Source: JAAZMI01 sp964603615 (GTDB taxonomy: Bacteria; Bacillota; Dethiobacteria; DTU022; UBA8154). Taken from it: a stretch of DNA of 44,604 nucleotides. Positions 14,861 to 23,371 of the stretch are shown in pieces. The stretch covers positions 1 through 44,604 of the forward strand of contig CAZRVU010000015.1 in assembly GCA_964603615.1 (NCBI GenBank), written 5' to 3'. Numbering within the stretch: position 1 is the first letter of the stretch; every line of letters begins with the position of its first letter. A program made the position numbers and the translations under genes. Under the pieces are notes generated by a model. The model was not told where the DNA came from, searched no databases, and saw only the letters and a list, made by a program, of their open reading frames with translations.

Positions 14861-17458
14861 CTACAATTTTTTAGAAAATACCAGTTTGTCTCCCGGGGCA
14901 CTGGCTACTAATGTTTCCCGGGGCCCAATTTCACCTTTTATAATCATGCGGCTGAGCGCTGTCTCTACTTCTTGCTGGATCAGCCTTTTTAAGGGGCGGG
15001 CACCGTATACCGGTTCGTAGCCCTTGTTCGCCAGGTAGTTCAAAGCAGTTTCGTCCCATTCCAACCCGACTCCGGCACCGGCTATGGTGCGTTTCGACAG
15101 GTTTTTAAGGAGGATGCCGGCAATTTGCCGCACCTCTTCCCGGCTTAAGGAGTGAAATACTACGATTTCATCCACCCGGTTGAGAAATTCAGGGCGAAAA
15201 TGCTGCTGCAGGATGCCGAGGACGCCACTTTTTATCTTTTCAAAATCGGCGCCGCGTTCCTGTTGTGCTAGTATCTCCGGGCTGCCCAGGTTGGAGGTCA
15301 TGATCACTACCGTATTCTGGAAGTTTACAGTGCGGCCCTGCCCGTCGGTCAGCCGCCCGTCATCCAATAATTGTAGCAGTACGTTGAAAACATCCGGGTG
15401 AGCCTTTTCGATCTCATCTAATAAAATAACGGAATAGGGCTTGCGCCGGACAGCTTCCGTAAGCTGTCCACCCTCCTCGTAACCTATATAGCCAGGCGGG
15501 GCGCCCACCAGGCGGGAGACAGTATGTTTTTCCATGTACTCCGACATATCGAGGCGGGTCATATTACGCTCGTCGTCGAAAAGAGACTGGGCTAGCGAAC
15601 GGGCCAACTCGGTTTTGCCTACGCCGGTAGGGCCCAAAAAGATAAAGCTGCCGATGGGCCGGTAGGGATCCTTGATGCCTGCCCTGGCCCGGAGCACGGC
15701 ATCGGTGACCGCTTGGACAGCCTCGGATTGGCCGATTACACGTTTGTGCAGCTCCTCATCGAGGTGTAGCAACTTTTCTTTTTCGCCCTCCAACAGCTTG
15801 GTGAGCGGGATGCCGGTCCAGCGGCTGACGACCTGGGCCACATCCTCCTCGTCAACTTCTTCTTTTAAAAGCATGCCATCTTTTTGTTTTTCCGCCAGTT
15901 GTTTCTCCTCAGTATGCAATTTTTGCTCCAGATTGTGTAGCCGGCCGTATTTAAGTTCGGCCAGGCGTTCCAGATCGTATTCCCGCTCGGCCCGTTCAAT
16001 TGCCTGGCGAGTCTGTTCAATCTCCTTTTTGATTTGGCGTAACCGGGCGATGGTTTCCTTTTCGGCTTCCCAGCGGGTTTTCATCGCTTCGACTTCGCTT
16101 TTTGCTGCAGCCATTTCGGTTTGTATTCTATCCAGCCTTTGGCGGGAGGCGGGATCCTTTTCCTTGCTGAGAGCGGCTTCTTCAATTTCTAGCTGCAGCA
16201 CGCGCCGCGTGATCTCGTCCAGTTCGGCGGGCATACTGTCAATTTCGGTGCGCAGCCGGGCTGCCGCTTCATCCATGAGGTCGATGGCTTTATCGGGCAG
16301 AAAACGATCGGCAATGTAGCGATCTGAAAGAATGGCTGCCGCTACCAGGGCACCATCCTGGATGCGGACCCCGTGATGTACTTCATAGCGTTCTTTCAGG
16401 CCGCGCAGGATGGAAATAGTATCTTCCACCGAAGGAGGATTGATCATGATGGGTTGGAAACGGCGCTCCAAGGCAGCGTCTTTTTCTACATATTTGCGGT
16501 ACTCATCGAGAGTGGTGGCTCCAATGGCACGCAGTTCGCCCCGGGCTAGCATCGGTTTTAAAATATTGCCGGCATCTACGGAACCTTCGGCCTGACCTGC
16601 CCCCACCACTGTGTGCAGCTCATCGATGAAGAGGATGATTTCACCTTCAGCTTCTTGAACTTCTTTCAAGACTGCTTTTAGCCTTTCTTCAAATTCGCCC
16701 CGGTATTTAGCTCCGGCCAGCAGCGCGCCCATGTCCAGTTCAAAAACACGTTTATCCTTAAGCCCTTCGGGCATGTCGCCGGCAATAATGCGCCGGGCCA
16801 ATCCTTCGGCGATAGCCGTTTTGCCTACCCCGGGTTCGCCGATGAGCACCGGGTTATTTTTGGTGCGGCGGGATAGAATTTCGATGACACGACGAATTTC
16901 GTTGTCCCGGCCAATGACGGGATCCAGTTTTCCTTCGCGGGCTAGCTGTGTTAAATCCCGCCCGTAACGCGTCAGGGCTTCGTAGGTATCTTCCGGGTTT
17001 TCCCCTGTTACCCGTTGACTGCCCCGCACAGCACGTAAGGCATCTAACAGTTTCTCCCGGTTCAATCCCGCCAGTTGCAGGGCCTCTTTAGTATCTGCCT
17101 CACCGTCTTCCAGCAGGGCCAACAATAAATGTTCCACACTGAGGTAATCATCACGCATTTCACGGGCTTCTGTCCCTGCCCGGGCTAAGACCCTGGCTAA
17201 CCCGGCGCTTGCCTGTAGTGAACTTTCATATCCCTTGACGGCCGGTATCTTATGCAGTAAACTTTCAACTTTACCGGCCAACAGCGTTGGATTGATCCCG
17301 CCCTGTTCTAAAATGCGAGGGATCATACCTTGCTCCTGGGCTAAAAGGGCGGCTAAAAGGTGTTTATCTGTGACGATCTGGTGATGCTTTTTTGCCGCTA
17401 ACTGTTGGGCTGCAGACAATGCTTCCTTTGATTTTTGCGTGTAACGCTCAATATCCAA
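14861..17458 (-). CDS. clpB: ATP-dependent disaggregase ClpB
   Basis: ClpB is a hexameric AAA+ chaperone that, with DnaK, pulls proteins out of aggregates in the cytoplasm. The 865-residue length is normal. Seen in order: the Clp N domain (about 1-145), NBD1 with Walker A GEPGVGKTA and Walker B IILFIDELHTVVGAG, a long coiled-coil M domain rich in Glu/Arg/Lys (about 400-530), and NBD2 with GPTGVGKTE, the YIGYEEGGQLTEAVRRKPYSV region, LLDEIEKAHPDVFN and the C-terminal GARPLKR sensor 2. The M domain and lack of a ClpP-binding loop separate it from ClpA/ClpC. Start is TTG behind AAAGGGGG. A CtsR-type operator overlaps its promoter. Confidence 0.97.
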   Translation of the reverse strand: MDIERYTQKSKEALSAAQQLAAKKHHQIVTDKHLLAALLAQEQGMIPRILEQGGINPTLLAGKVESLLHKIPAVKGYESSLQASAGLARVLARAGTEAREMRDDYLSVEHLLLALLEDGEADTKEALQLAGLNREKLLDALRAVRGSQRVTGENPEDTYEALTRYGRDLTQLAREGKLDPVIGRDNEIRRVIEILSRRTKNNPVLIGEPGVGKTAIAEGLARRIIAGDMPEGLKDKRVFELDMGALLAGAKYRGEFEERLKAVLKEVQEAEGEIILFIDELHTVVGAGQAEGSVDAGNILKPMLARGELRAIGATTLDEYRKYVEKDAALERRFQPIMINPPSVEDTISILRGLKERYEVHHGVRIQDGALVAAAILSDRYIADRFLPDKAIDLMDEAAARLRTEIDSMPAELDEITRRVLQLEIEEAALSKEKDPASRQRLDRIQTEMAAAKSEVEAMKTRWEAEKETIARLRQIKKEIEQTRQAIERAEREYDLERLAELKYGRLHNLEQKLHTEEKQLAEKQKDGMLLKEEVDEEDVAQVVSRWTGIPLTKLLEGEKEKLLHLDEELHKRVIGQSEAVQAVTDAVLRARAGIKDPYRPIGSFIFLGPTGVGKTELARSLAQSLFDDERNMTRLDMSEYMEKHTVSRLVGAPPGYIGYEEGGQLTEAVRRKPYSVILLDEIEKAHPDVFNVLLQLLDDGRLTDGQGRTVNFQNTVVIMTSNLGSPEILAQQERGADFEKIKSGVLGILQQHFRPEFLNRVDEIVVFHSLSREEVRQIAGILLKNLSKRTIAGAGVGLEWDETALNYLANKGYEPVYGARPLKRLIQQEVETALSRMIIKGEIGPRETLVASAPGDKLVFSKKL

Positions 17459-17540
17459 ATTATAACCCCCTTTACCTGGTTTTGTTTAACATTACTTTGC
17501 TTATCCAGTATTATACATTGATTGCTGGTTGCTCTTAATT

Positions 17541-17590
17541 GTCCTGACCATTATTGACCTTAGTATAATACAAAAAATACCTTTCGTCAA
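17541..17590 (-). promoter_or_regulatory. clpB promoter with CtsR operator
   Basis: On the minus strand, TTGACG (complement of 17585-17590), a 17-bp spacer and TATACT (complement of 17562-17567) form a sigma-A promoter. Just downstream lies GGTCAAT-AAT-GGTCAGG (complement of 17543-17559), the CtsR heptad direct repeat with its 3-base spacer, placed over the expected start site. This predicts heat-shock control by CtsR; no ctsR gene is in the window. Confidence 0.8.
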
Positions 17591-17618
17591 GAGAAACAGG
17601 GAGAAAATTTGCCTATAA

Positions 17619-17637
17619 AGTCAGCAAAGGTCAGGAC
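17619..17637 (+). promoter_or_regulatory. second, weaker CtsR-like direct repeat
   Basis: AGTCAGC-AAA-GGTCAGG on the plus strand has the heptad-3-heptad layout but more mismatches. It is 30 bp upstream of the clpB -35. It may be an auxiliary site or chance. Confidence 0.3.
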
Positions 17638-17639
17638 AG

Positions 17640-18104
17640 CCAGCCTGTTAGATTCTGGCTCCCGGAATGTAGAGCGGCATCAACCTTAGTATGCTGTAAT
17701 ATTAAAGGTTCAGGGCAGGCACAGCAGAATAAGATTTTCTGTGTTCTGTAACTAAGAATACTTGGCTGGACGGTTGGCAGGTGGATAAGTTTAAGGAATA
17801 TAATTTTCTTTTTACTGCAAGTGAAAATACAAGGGAAGGCGGGACAATGCTTTCACTATAAATTGTGTGCCAAGAAAAAAGGGAAAAAACGAAAACTAGA
17901 GAATATAGGGTAATGGAACATGATTGTAGCATCATTATGAGGAAAGAATAATTGGCAGTGGTTAAAACTTTTTATGATAAATTTGCAATATATTTATAGT
18001 AGTGCCTATCACTTAAAGATTGTAACTGCCCGGTTATTGTCAAAACGGTGCCTTCGGAATCCGCTGCCGGATTAAAAAAATGAGATTGGAGTGTACATAA
18101 AGAC
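17640..18104. other. intergenic region, no gene recognised
   Basis: The interval between the divergent clpB and hydrolase genes contains only AT-rich sequence and non-homologous frames. A GTAACTGCCCGG word at 18023 belongs to a short motif seen at several other intergenic sites (for example 40969 and 42042, inverted). Confidence 0.35.
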
Positions 18105-18875
18105 ATGTCCCATTATCATATTTTGGACCAGCCTCACATCTTGCGTAATACTTTTTTCCCCCGGCAGACTCTGAGCCGTTGCCCGGAAAATGCTTTCGAT
18201 CTCCAAATTCCCGTTGACGGCGATGTTTTGCTGCATTGCCGCTTTTATACTGTAAATCCCGCTTCGCCTTCGATTATATACTTTCATGGTAACGGGGAGA
18301 TCGCCAGTGATTACGACAATATTGCCCCTATGTATAATTCAATTGGGGCAAATTTAGTGCTGGCCGAATTCCGTGGCTATGGAGCCAGCAGTGGGATCCC
18401 AACTTTTATGACCATGCTGGAGGACGCCCACCGTATCTATGCAGCGGTAAGGGAAGAGCTGGCCAGCCGCAGCTTTGGTTCCGAACTTTTTATCATGGGA
18501 CGTTCTTTGGGCAGCGTTTCTGCCTTGGAGTTAGCGGCAGCCCCCACTGTTGAGAGCAAGGGCCTGATTATTGAAAGTGGTTTTGTCTGTGCTTCTCGTA
18601 TTGCCCGGCGACTTGGCTATCCGTCCGAACAATTGGAACCCCTGGAGGAGGAATGCCGGCAAAAGATACAAAATATCCGCTTGCCAGCCTTAATCTTACA
18701 CGGTGAAGAGGATTATATTGTGCCGGTGACGGAAGCGGAAGCGATTTATAGCTTGTTGCCAACAGATGCTAAAGAACTATTTATTATTCCCTATGCGGAC
18801 CATAACAGTATGATTTTTGAAGGCGGGGATGATTATTTTAAAACGATCGCTGCTTTTTTGCATAGGAACAAATGA
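18105..18875 (+). CDS. alpha/beta hydrolase
   Basis: This 256-residue protein has the alpha/beta hydrolase core: IIYFHGNGEIASDY with the oxyanion HGN, the nucleophile elbow GRSLGS (Ser near residue 130), an acidic residue in LILHGEEDYIVPV, and the catalytic His in YADHNSM near the C terminus. It resembles the BEM46/ABHD13-like group of cytoplasmic or membrane-associated hydrolases, whose substrates are mostly unknown. There is no signal peptide. A GGAG tract lies 13 bases before the ATG. It appears to be transcribed alone. Confidence 0.85.
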   Translation: MSHYHILDQPHILRNTFFPRQTLSRCPENAFDLQIPVDGDVLLHCRFYTVNPASPSIIYFHGNGEIASDYDNIAPMYNSIGANLVLAEFRGYGASSGIPTFMTMLEDAHRIYAAVREELASRSFGSELFIMGRSLGSVSALELAAAPTVESKGLIIESGFVCASRIARRLGYPSEQLEPLEEECRQKIQNIRLPALILHGEEDYIVPVTEAEAIYSLLPTDAKELFIIPYADHNSMIFEGGDDYFKTIAAFLHRNK

Positions 18876-18889
18876 AATAAAAATTAAGG

Positions 18890-18988
18890 CTGCAAATAAG
18901 TTCTTGCGCAACATTTTATATAACGTGAAGCATGAAGGGTTTTGGCTCAAGCAAAGACTGCAAATAAGTTCTTACGCAACATTTTATG
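18890..18988 (+). repeat. 68-bp spaced direct repeat
   Basis: A 31-base word beginning CTGCAAATAAGTTCTT and ending GCAACATTTTAT occurs at 18890-18920 and 18958-18988 with two or so differences. No coding or structural role was recognised. Confidence 0.8.
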
Positions 18989-19006
18989 TAACTGCTCAGT
19001 CATTGC

Positions 19007-19033
19007 TATCCTGAACATTTAACGAAGGATCCC
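19007..19033 (+). repeat. dispersed TCCTGAACGTTAGC-type repeat
   Basis: ATCCTGAACATTTAACGAAGGATC matches, with drift, words at 21027 (CTTGAACGTCAGCAAA), 36807 (ATCCTGAACGTTAGCAAAGG) and 41948 (ATCCTGAAAGTTAGCGCAGGATC). All four lie between genes. The remaining interval to 19290 holds no recognisable gene. Confidence 0.5.
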
Positions 19034-19291
19034 TGTTTTGGGCAAAACAAAGAGTGTTACTGTGCTTAAAAAAATAACTTTACGTCAGGCAAACTTAGAC
19101 TTTAACGTAGCGGTTCTACCCTGGACCATATTTGTGTTTTGCCCTCAAGCAGCTACCATTTTTTTATTGAGTGAAGATACCTCCCGGGAAGTAGGGTAGT
19201 ATGTATTAGAAAATGGACAACTTACCAGGGTTGGTTGCCCATTAACCCGGCAAAATCTAACGAGTGCCCGCTAAAACCATGACTGAAATTA

Positions 19292-19320
19292 TTTACTTTA
19301 ATACGGCAATCTGGTAAAAT
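19292..19320 (+). promoter_or_regulatory. promoter of the amino acid ABC transporter
   Basis: TTTACT (19292-19297), a 17-bp spacer and TAAAAT (19315-19320) lie 53 bp upstream of the binding-protein start. Confidence 0.5.
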
Positions 19321-19373
19321 AATAAAGCTTGTTAAAAGAATATAACATAAAGAAAACAGGGGGTCTAGGGAGC

Positions 19374-20231
19374 ATGAGGAAAAAAGTTTTTTTGTTGTTG
19401 ATGGCGCTAGTGTTGGTATTCAGCATGTCTGCCTGCACAAAAGGTCCAGATGTGTCAGGTGATGGGGAGACGGCCGGTGAAGAGATCGTAAACAGTGAAG
19501 GGGAGACCACCGTTGGCGATGTGGAAACAGTGGTTGACGGTAAATTTACCGTGGGGTTTGACCAGGATTTTCCCCCCATGGGGTTTGTTGGTAACGATGG
19601 GGAATTTACAGGGTTTGATTTGGAGCTGGCAGCCGAGGTGGCTGACCGTTTAGGGTTGGAACTGGCACTGCAACCCATTGCCTGGGATGCAAAGGATATG
19701 GAGCTCTCCACGAAAAATATTGATTGCATTTGGAATGGTTTTACCATGAACGGGCGGGAAGAGCAATATACCTGGACCGATCCCTACATGGCCAATAACC
19801 AGGTTTTTGTAGTGATGGCCGACGCGGGGATCGCAACCTTCGCTGATTTGGCAGGCAAAACAGTAATCGTGCAAGTGGACTCCAGTGCAGAGGCGGCTTT
19901 GGAGGAAAGGCCAGATCTGACAGATACCTTTGGCGATTACATAACGACCGCCGATTATAACACAGCCTTAATGGAGCTGGAATCGGGCGCAGTAGATGCT
20001 GTAGCCATGGACGATACATTTGCCAACTATTATATCGAAATAAAAGGAGACAACCTTACCACACTTGATGAAACATTGGCTGCAGAAGATTACGGCGTAG
20101 GTTTTCTTTTAGGGAACAATGCCTTAAGGGATACGGTACAGTCAACCTTAAAAGAGATGGCTGCCGATGGGGCGATGGCTGCAATCTCTAAAAAATGGTT
20201 TGGCAAAGATATTACCACAATTGGTAAATAA
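19374..20231 (+). CDS. amino acid ABC transporter, substrate-binding lipoprotein
   Basis: This 285-residue lipoprotein captures a polar amino acid outside the membrane and delivers it to the permease. MRKKVFLLLMALVLVFSMSAC is a lipoprotein signal with the lipobox SMSAC (Cys 21). An acidic Gly/Glu linker of about 30 residues follows, and then the family 3 binding protein fold: FTVGFDQDFPPMGFVGNDGEFTGFDLELAAEVA, WDAKDMELSTKNIDCIWNGFTM, and the AVAMDDTFANYY lobe. ATG 19374 is chosen because the signal peptide starts there and AGGGGG lies upstream; an in-frame TTG at 19329 would put 15 residues ahead of it. It heads a three-gene operon. Confidence 0.92.
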   Translation: MRKKVFLLLMALVLVFSMSACTKGPDVSGDGETAGEEIVNSEGETTVGDVETVVDGKFTVGFDQDFPPMGFVGNDGEFTGFDLELAAEVADRLGLELALQPIAWDAKDMELSTKNIDCIWNGFTMNGREEQYTWTDPYMANNQVFVVMADAGIATFADLAGKTVIVQVDSSAEAALEERPDLTDTFGDYITTADYNTALMELESGAVDAVAMDDTFANYYIEIKGDNLTTLDETLAAEDYGVGFLLGNNALRDTVQSTLKEMAADGAMAAISKKWFGKDITTIGK

Positions 20232-20272
20232 GTGACGGGGTAGGCAGCTAGTAGATAAGAGTTAATAAGAGA

Positions 20273-20307
20273 AAAGGGCTGTCTCTGTGGAGATAGCCCT
20301 TTCTTTT
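20273..20307 (+). terminator. attenuator between the binding-protein and permease genes
   Basis: A 13-bp stem with one G-T pair, AAAGGGCTGTCTC (20273-20285) and GAGATAGCCCTTT (20290-20302), has a TGTG loop and is followed by CTTTT. It would end most transcripts after the binding protein, giving that lipoprotein the usual excess over the permease and ATPase. Confidence 0.8.
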
Positions 20308-20342
20308 ATTATGGAATAGCGGGAGGAAGAGAGGTAGTTGTA

Positions 20343-20993
20343 GTGGCCTGGTCGGTATTGCTGTTAAAATTAAGCGAAGGCATGTTAACTTCTGTAGAGA
20401 TTTTTATATTGACGTTGATTTTCTCCCTGCCCTTGGGTTTGTTAGTGGCTTTTGGCCGCATGTCCCGCAATTCAATCATTAGGAATACAACCAAAGTTTA
20501 TATCTCCATCCTGCGTGGCACACCCTTAATCTTGCAGTTGATGTTAGTCTATTTTGGGCCATATTTTATTTTCAGGTTACAAACGCCCAAAGGTTACCGT
20601 TTTTTAGCGGTAATCATTGGTTTTGTCTTGAACTATGCTGCCTATTTTGCGGAAATATATCGTTCTGGGATCGAATCCATGCCCGTGGGGCAATATGAGG
20701 CCGCGCAAGTTTTAGGTTACAATAAAACCCAGACCTTTATTAAAGTAATCCTGCCACAAGTTATCAAACGTATTTTGCCGCCGATTACCAATGAAGTGAT
20801 TACCTTAATTAAGGATACTTCGCTGGCTTTTGTGATCTCTGTAGGGGAAATGTTTACAACGGCAAAGGCGATTGCCTCTGCCCAGGCCTCTGTGTTGCCC
20901 TTTGTTGCTGCCGGGATTTTTTATTATATATTTAATTTTATCGTGGCGCTATCCATGGAATGGATGGAGAGGAAATTTAGCTATTTCCAATAG
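20343..20993 (+). CDS. amino acid ABC transporter permease
   Basis: This 216-residue permease of the HisM/GlnP family forms the membrane channel. It has about five helices, the early word MLTSVEIFILTLIFSLPLGLLVAFGR, the YVSILRGTPLILQL-like signature (here VYISILRGTPLILQLML), and the EAA loop EAAQVLGYNKTQTFIKVILPQVIKRILPP (residues ~118-145) that contacts the ATPase. The start is GTG 20343 preceded by GAGAGG. It lies between its binding protein and ATPase. Confidence 0.93.
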   Translation: MAWSVLLLKLSEGMLTSVEIFILTLIFSLPLGLLVAFGRMSRNSIIRNTTKVYISILRGTPLILQLMLVYFGPYFIFRLQTPKGYRFLAVIIGFVLNYAAYFAEIYRSGIESMPVGQYEAAQVLGYNKTQTFIKVILPQVIKRILPPITNEVITLIKDTSLAFVISVGEMFTTAKAIASAQASVLPFVAAGIFYYIFNFIVALSMEWMERKFSYFQ

Positions 20994-21066
20994 AAACAAC
21001 TTTTTTTGTAATTGATCAGTTATCCCATCTTGAACGTCAGCAAATTAAAATAAGGAAATTGCACAA

Positions 21067-21828
21067 ATGAAATATTTGGAAATAAAAAATTTGAAAAAAA
21101 GTTTTGGTGATCTTGAGGTTATTAAAAATATTTCTTTAGATGTAGAGGAAGGGCAAGTTGTTGCAATTATCGGCCCATCTGGTTCGGGTAAATCCACTCT
21201 GCTACGGTGTGCCACGATGTTGGAAATGATGGATTCTGGTGAACTGAGCTATTTGGGCGAATATGCTGTGACGACTGATGCAGAAGGAAAAGCCGTCTTA
21301 GCCCCGCCTAAACAGTTGAGAAAAATTCAGGATTATTACGGCCTGGTTTTTCAAAATTTCAACCTCTTTCCTCATTACTCTGTAATTAAAAATGTTACCG
21401 ATGCTTTGCTTACTGTCCAAAAAATGAATAAAGCGGAGGCTTTGGATATTGGACGTGAGTTGCTGGTAAAAATGTCTTTATCTGATAAAGAAAATGCCTA
21501 TCCCTACCAGCTTTCGGGGGGCCAGCAGCAACGGGTTTCCATTGCCAGGGCTTTGGCCCTGAATCCCAAGGTACTTTTTTTCGATGAGCCGACTTCTGCT
21601 CTTGATCCGGAGTTGATCGGAGAGATTTTGAAGGTTATCCAAGATCTGGCGGCGGAACAGATGACGATGGTTATCGTTACCCATGAAATGAGCTTTGCCC
21701 GCGATGTGGCCGACCATGTAGTTTTCATTGATGGGGGCATTATTGTGGAGGAAGGGCCGCCGGGGGAAGTGATTGGCAACCCCAAAAACGATCGCACCAA
21801 GCTGTTTCTAAACCGGTTTGAGCGCTAA
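21067..21828 (+). CDS. amino acid ABC transporter ATP-binding protein (GlnQ type)
   Basis: This 253-residue ATPase powers uptake. It has Walker A GPSGSGKST (residues ~38-46), a Q-loop in YYGLVFQNFNLFPHYSV, the signature LSGGQQQR, Walker B VLFFDEPTSALDPE and the H-loop VTHEM. The glycine- and glutamine-rich LSGGQQQR and the NLFPH word are typical of polar amino acid transporters. A ~20-residue insertion, LGEYAVTTDAEGKAVLAPPKQ (about 62-82), before the Q-loop is also seen in some clostridial GlnQ proteins. AAGGAAA precedes the ATG. The gene is 73 bp from the permease, with a degenerate TTGAACGTCAGC repeat in between. Confidence 0.95.
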   Translation: MKYLEIKNLKKSFGDLEVIKNISLDVEEGQVVAIIGPSGSGKSTLLRCATMLEMMDSGELSYLGEYAVTTDAEGKAVLAPPKQLRKIQDYYGLVFQNFNLFPHYSVIKNVTDALLTVQKMNKAEALDIGRELLVKMSLSDKENAYPYQLSGGQQQRVSIARALALNPKVLFFDEPTSALDPELIGEILKVIQDLAAEQMTMVIVTHEMSFARDVADHVVFIDGGIIVEEGPPGEVIGNPKNDRTKLFLNRFER

Positions 21829-21934
21829 TTCTGGTAAAATCTTTTTTTAAAAAATTTTTCCGGGGTATAATTATATATGCGCAAAAAAGTTTCATAATCA
21901 AAAATAAACCTGCAAAAGTGAGGGTCTAAACGGA

Positions 21935-23209
21935 ATGAAACTGACAGTTTTAGGAGCCTATGGCCCTTACCCGCCGGCCGGCGGGGCTTGTTCAGGGTAT
22001 CTTTTGGAGCACGCCGGTTTTTCTGTGCTCATTGACTGTGGCAACGGTGTGCTTAGCCGGTTGCAACAATTTATCGAACTTGGCGAACTTGGGGCGATCA
22101 TCGTTTCCCACCTGCATAGCGATCATCTTTCAGATCTTTTTATTATTCGCTATGCTCTGCTTTTTAAGCCGGGAAAAGGGGAGAGTGAACGCCCCCTGCC
22201 AGTATATGCCCCGGCGGAGCCAGCCGAAGAATATGTGCGCCTACCCTACGAAAATGTTTATGCCGTTGAAGCGCTGGCTGAAGAGCTTGAACTGCGATTG
22301 GGACCTTTTACCTTTACATTTTTAAGAACGCAGCATTCAATTCCCTGTTTTGCTATGGCGGTCTACCTGGCAGGTGCAAAGAAATTAATTTATTCTGCAG
22401 ACACGGAGTATTTCCCGCTCATGGCTGATTTTGCCCGGGGGGCGGATCTTTTTTTGTGTGAGTCTAATTATTTAGAAAAAGATCTGGCAAGGGGGGCGGG
22501 CAATCATTTAAGTGCACGGCAGGCGGCATCCCTGGCCCGTGAAGCAGGTGTGGGAACACTATTGCTTACGCACCTGCTGCCTTTCAGGGATCCGCAGCTT
22601 TACTTGCAAGAGGCAAGCCGGGTATTTAAAAATGTTGAAATTGCTCAGGAGGGTATGGTCTATGAACTGGGCGATCCGGTGTATGCCCTGGACCGGCACG
22701 GGGACGATGAGCCAATAGCACCTGGACGTGCGCCGGCAACTGGCCCGGACCATCAGGTGGCGGATGACGCAACCGGCCCCGATCATCTGCCGGCGAATGA
22801 TGCAGTGGGGGAAAACCGTCCGGCACCTGGTCCAGTCGATCAACAGGCTGTGGATGATGTAGCGGAACAAGGCCGGCCGCTAGATGGTCAGGGTGAGGAT
22901 GGTTTGCAAGCAGGGGATGGTGGCAAGGCGGCGGGGACGGATCCGGGCTGCCCAGCGGCAGATACACCGGTCGGTGAAAGTTCCCCGGCAAAATGGCTGC
23001 AACTCACTGTGGAAACAGACAATATCATCGCCTCCATCCTGGCGGGGAGACTTGAAGAAGAGGGAATCCCCGTTTATTTAAAGAAAGACGAGGCTGCCGG
23101 CAGCATCTATGGTTTAACGGTGGGGCCTTTGGCCAACATCAGGATATTTGTGCCCCCGGCCAAAATCGAGCAAGCCCGCCGGTTGCTGGATGAAATCGAA
23201 AAAGGTTAG
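21935..23209 (+). CDS. metallo-beta-lactamase fold hydrolase fused to DUF2007
   Basis: Residues 1-245 form a metallo-beta-lactamase domain of the RNase Z-like branch: the HLHSDHLSD metal motif (residues ~60-68), TQHSIPCFA, YSADTEYF with the bridging Asp, and LLTHLLPF. Residues ~250-350 are a Gly/Asp/Pro/Ala-rich linker with a degenerate 11-residue repeat (ATGPDHQVADD, ATGPDHLPAND). Residues ~352-424 match DUF2007, a small ferredoxin-like domain described as a putative signal transducer: TVETDNIIASILAGRLEEEGIPVYLK. The fusion is not one I recognise as standard. The stop codon overlaps a REP-like hairpin. The catalytic activity and substrate are unknown. It is a separate transcription unit from the ABC genes. 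Confidence 0.85.
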   Translation: MKLTVLGAYGPYPPAGGACSGYLLEHAGFSVLIDCGNGVLSRLQQFIELGELGAIIVSHLHSDHLSDLFIIRYALLFKPGKGESERPLPVYAPAEPAEEYVRLPYENVYAVEALAEELELRLGPFTFTFLRTQHSIPCFAMAVYLAGAKKLIYSADTEYFPLMADFARGADLFLCESNYLEKDLARGAGNHLSARQAASLAREAGVGTLLLTHLLPFRDPQLYLQEASRVFKNVEIAQEGMVYELGDPVYALDRHGDDEPIAPGRAPATGPDHQVADDATGPDHLPANDAVGENRPAPGPVDQQAVDDVAEQGRPLDGQGEDGLQAGDGGKAAGTDPGCPAADTPVGESSPAKWLQLTVETDNIIASILAGRLEEEGIPVYLKKDEAAGSIYGLTVGPLANIRIFVPPAKIEQARRLLDEIEKG

Positions 23210-23240
23210 TGTGTCACGGGGACGGGGGTATTGACACACT
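23208..23240 (+). repeat. REP-like hairpin, GTGTGTCA type, copy B
   Basis: Perfect 9-bp arms AGTGTGTCA and TGACACACT surround CGGGGACGGGGGTAT. The left arm includes the last two bases of the upstream stop codon. The word is nearly identical to copy A (10915). Confidence 0.88.
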
Positions 23241-23241
23241 C

Positions 23242-23331
23242 GTGTGTTACAGGGACGGGGTACCTGATACACTCATTGGATTCATAGTTGCCGGAACCCC
23301 TGTGTGCCAGGGGGAGGGGCTACCTGGCACA
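23242..23331 (+). repeat. two diverged REP-like hairpins
   Basis: 23242-23274 is an imperfect version (GTGTGTTA...TGATACAC around AGGGACGGGG). 23303-23331 has perfect TGTGCCA/TGGCACA arms around GGGGGAGGGGCTACC. Compensating changes in the arms suggest that the hairpin, not the exact sequence, is kept. Confidence 0.7.
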
Positions 23332-23371
23332 TTGAAGCAATACCTTCTTTTTTTAGAGAGAGGGAGTATGA

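Noticed and set aside
17702..17935. 77-residue minus-strand frame
   Set aside because: It is AT-rich, low in complexity, has no ribosome binding site and resembles no family.
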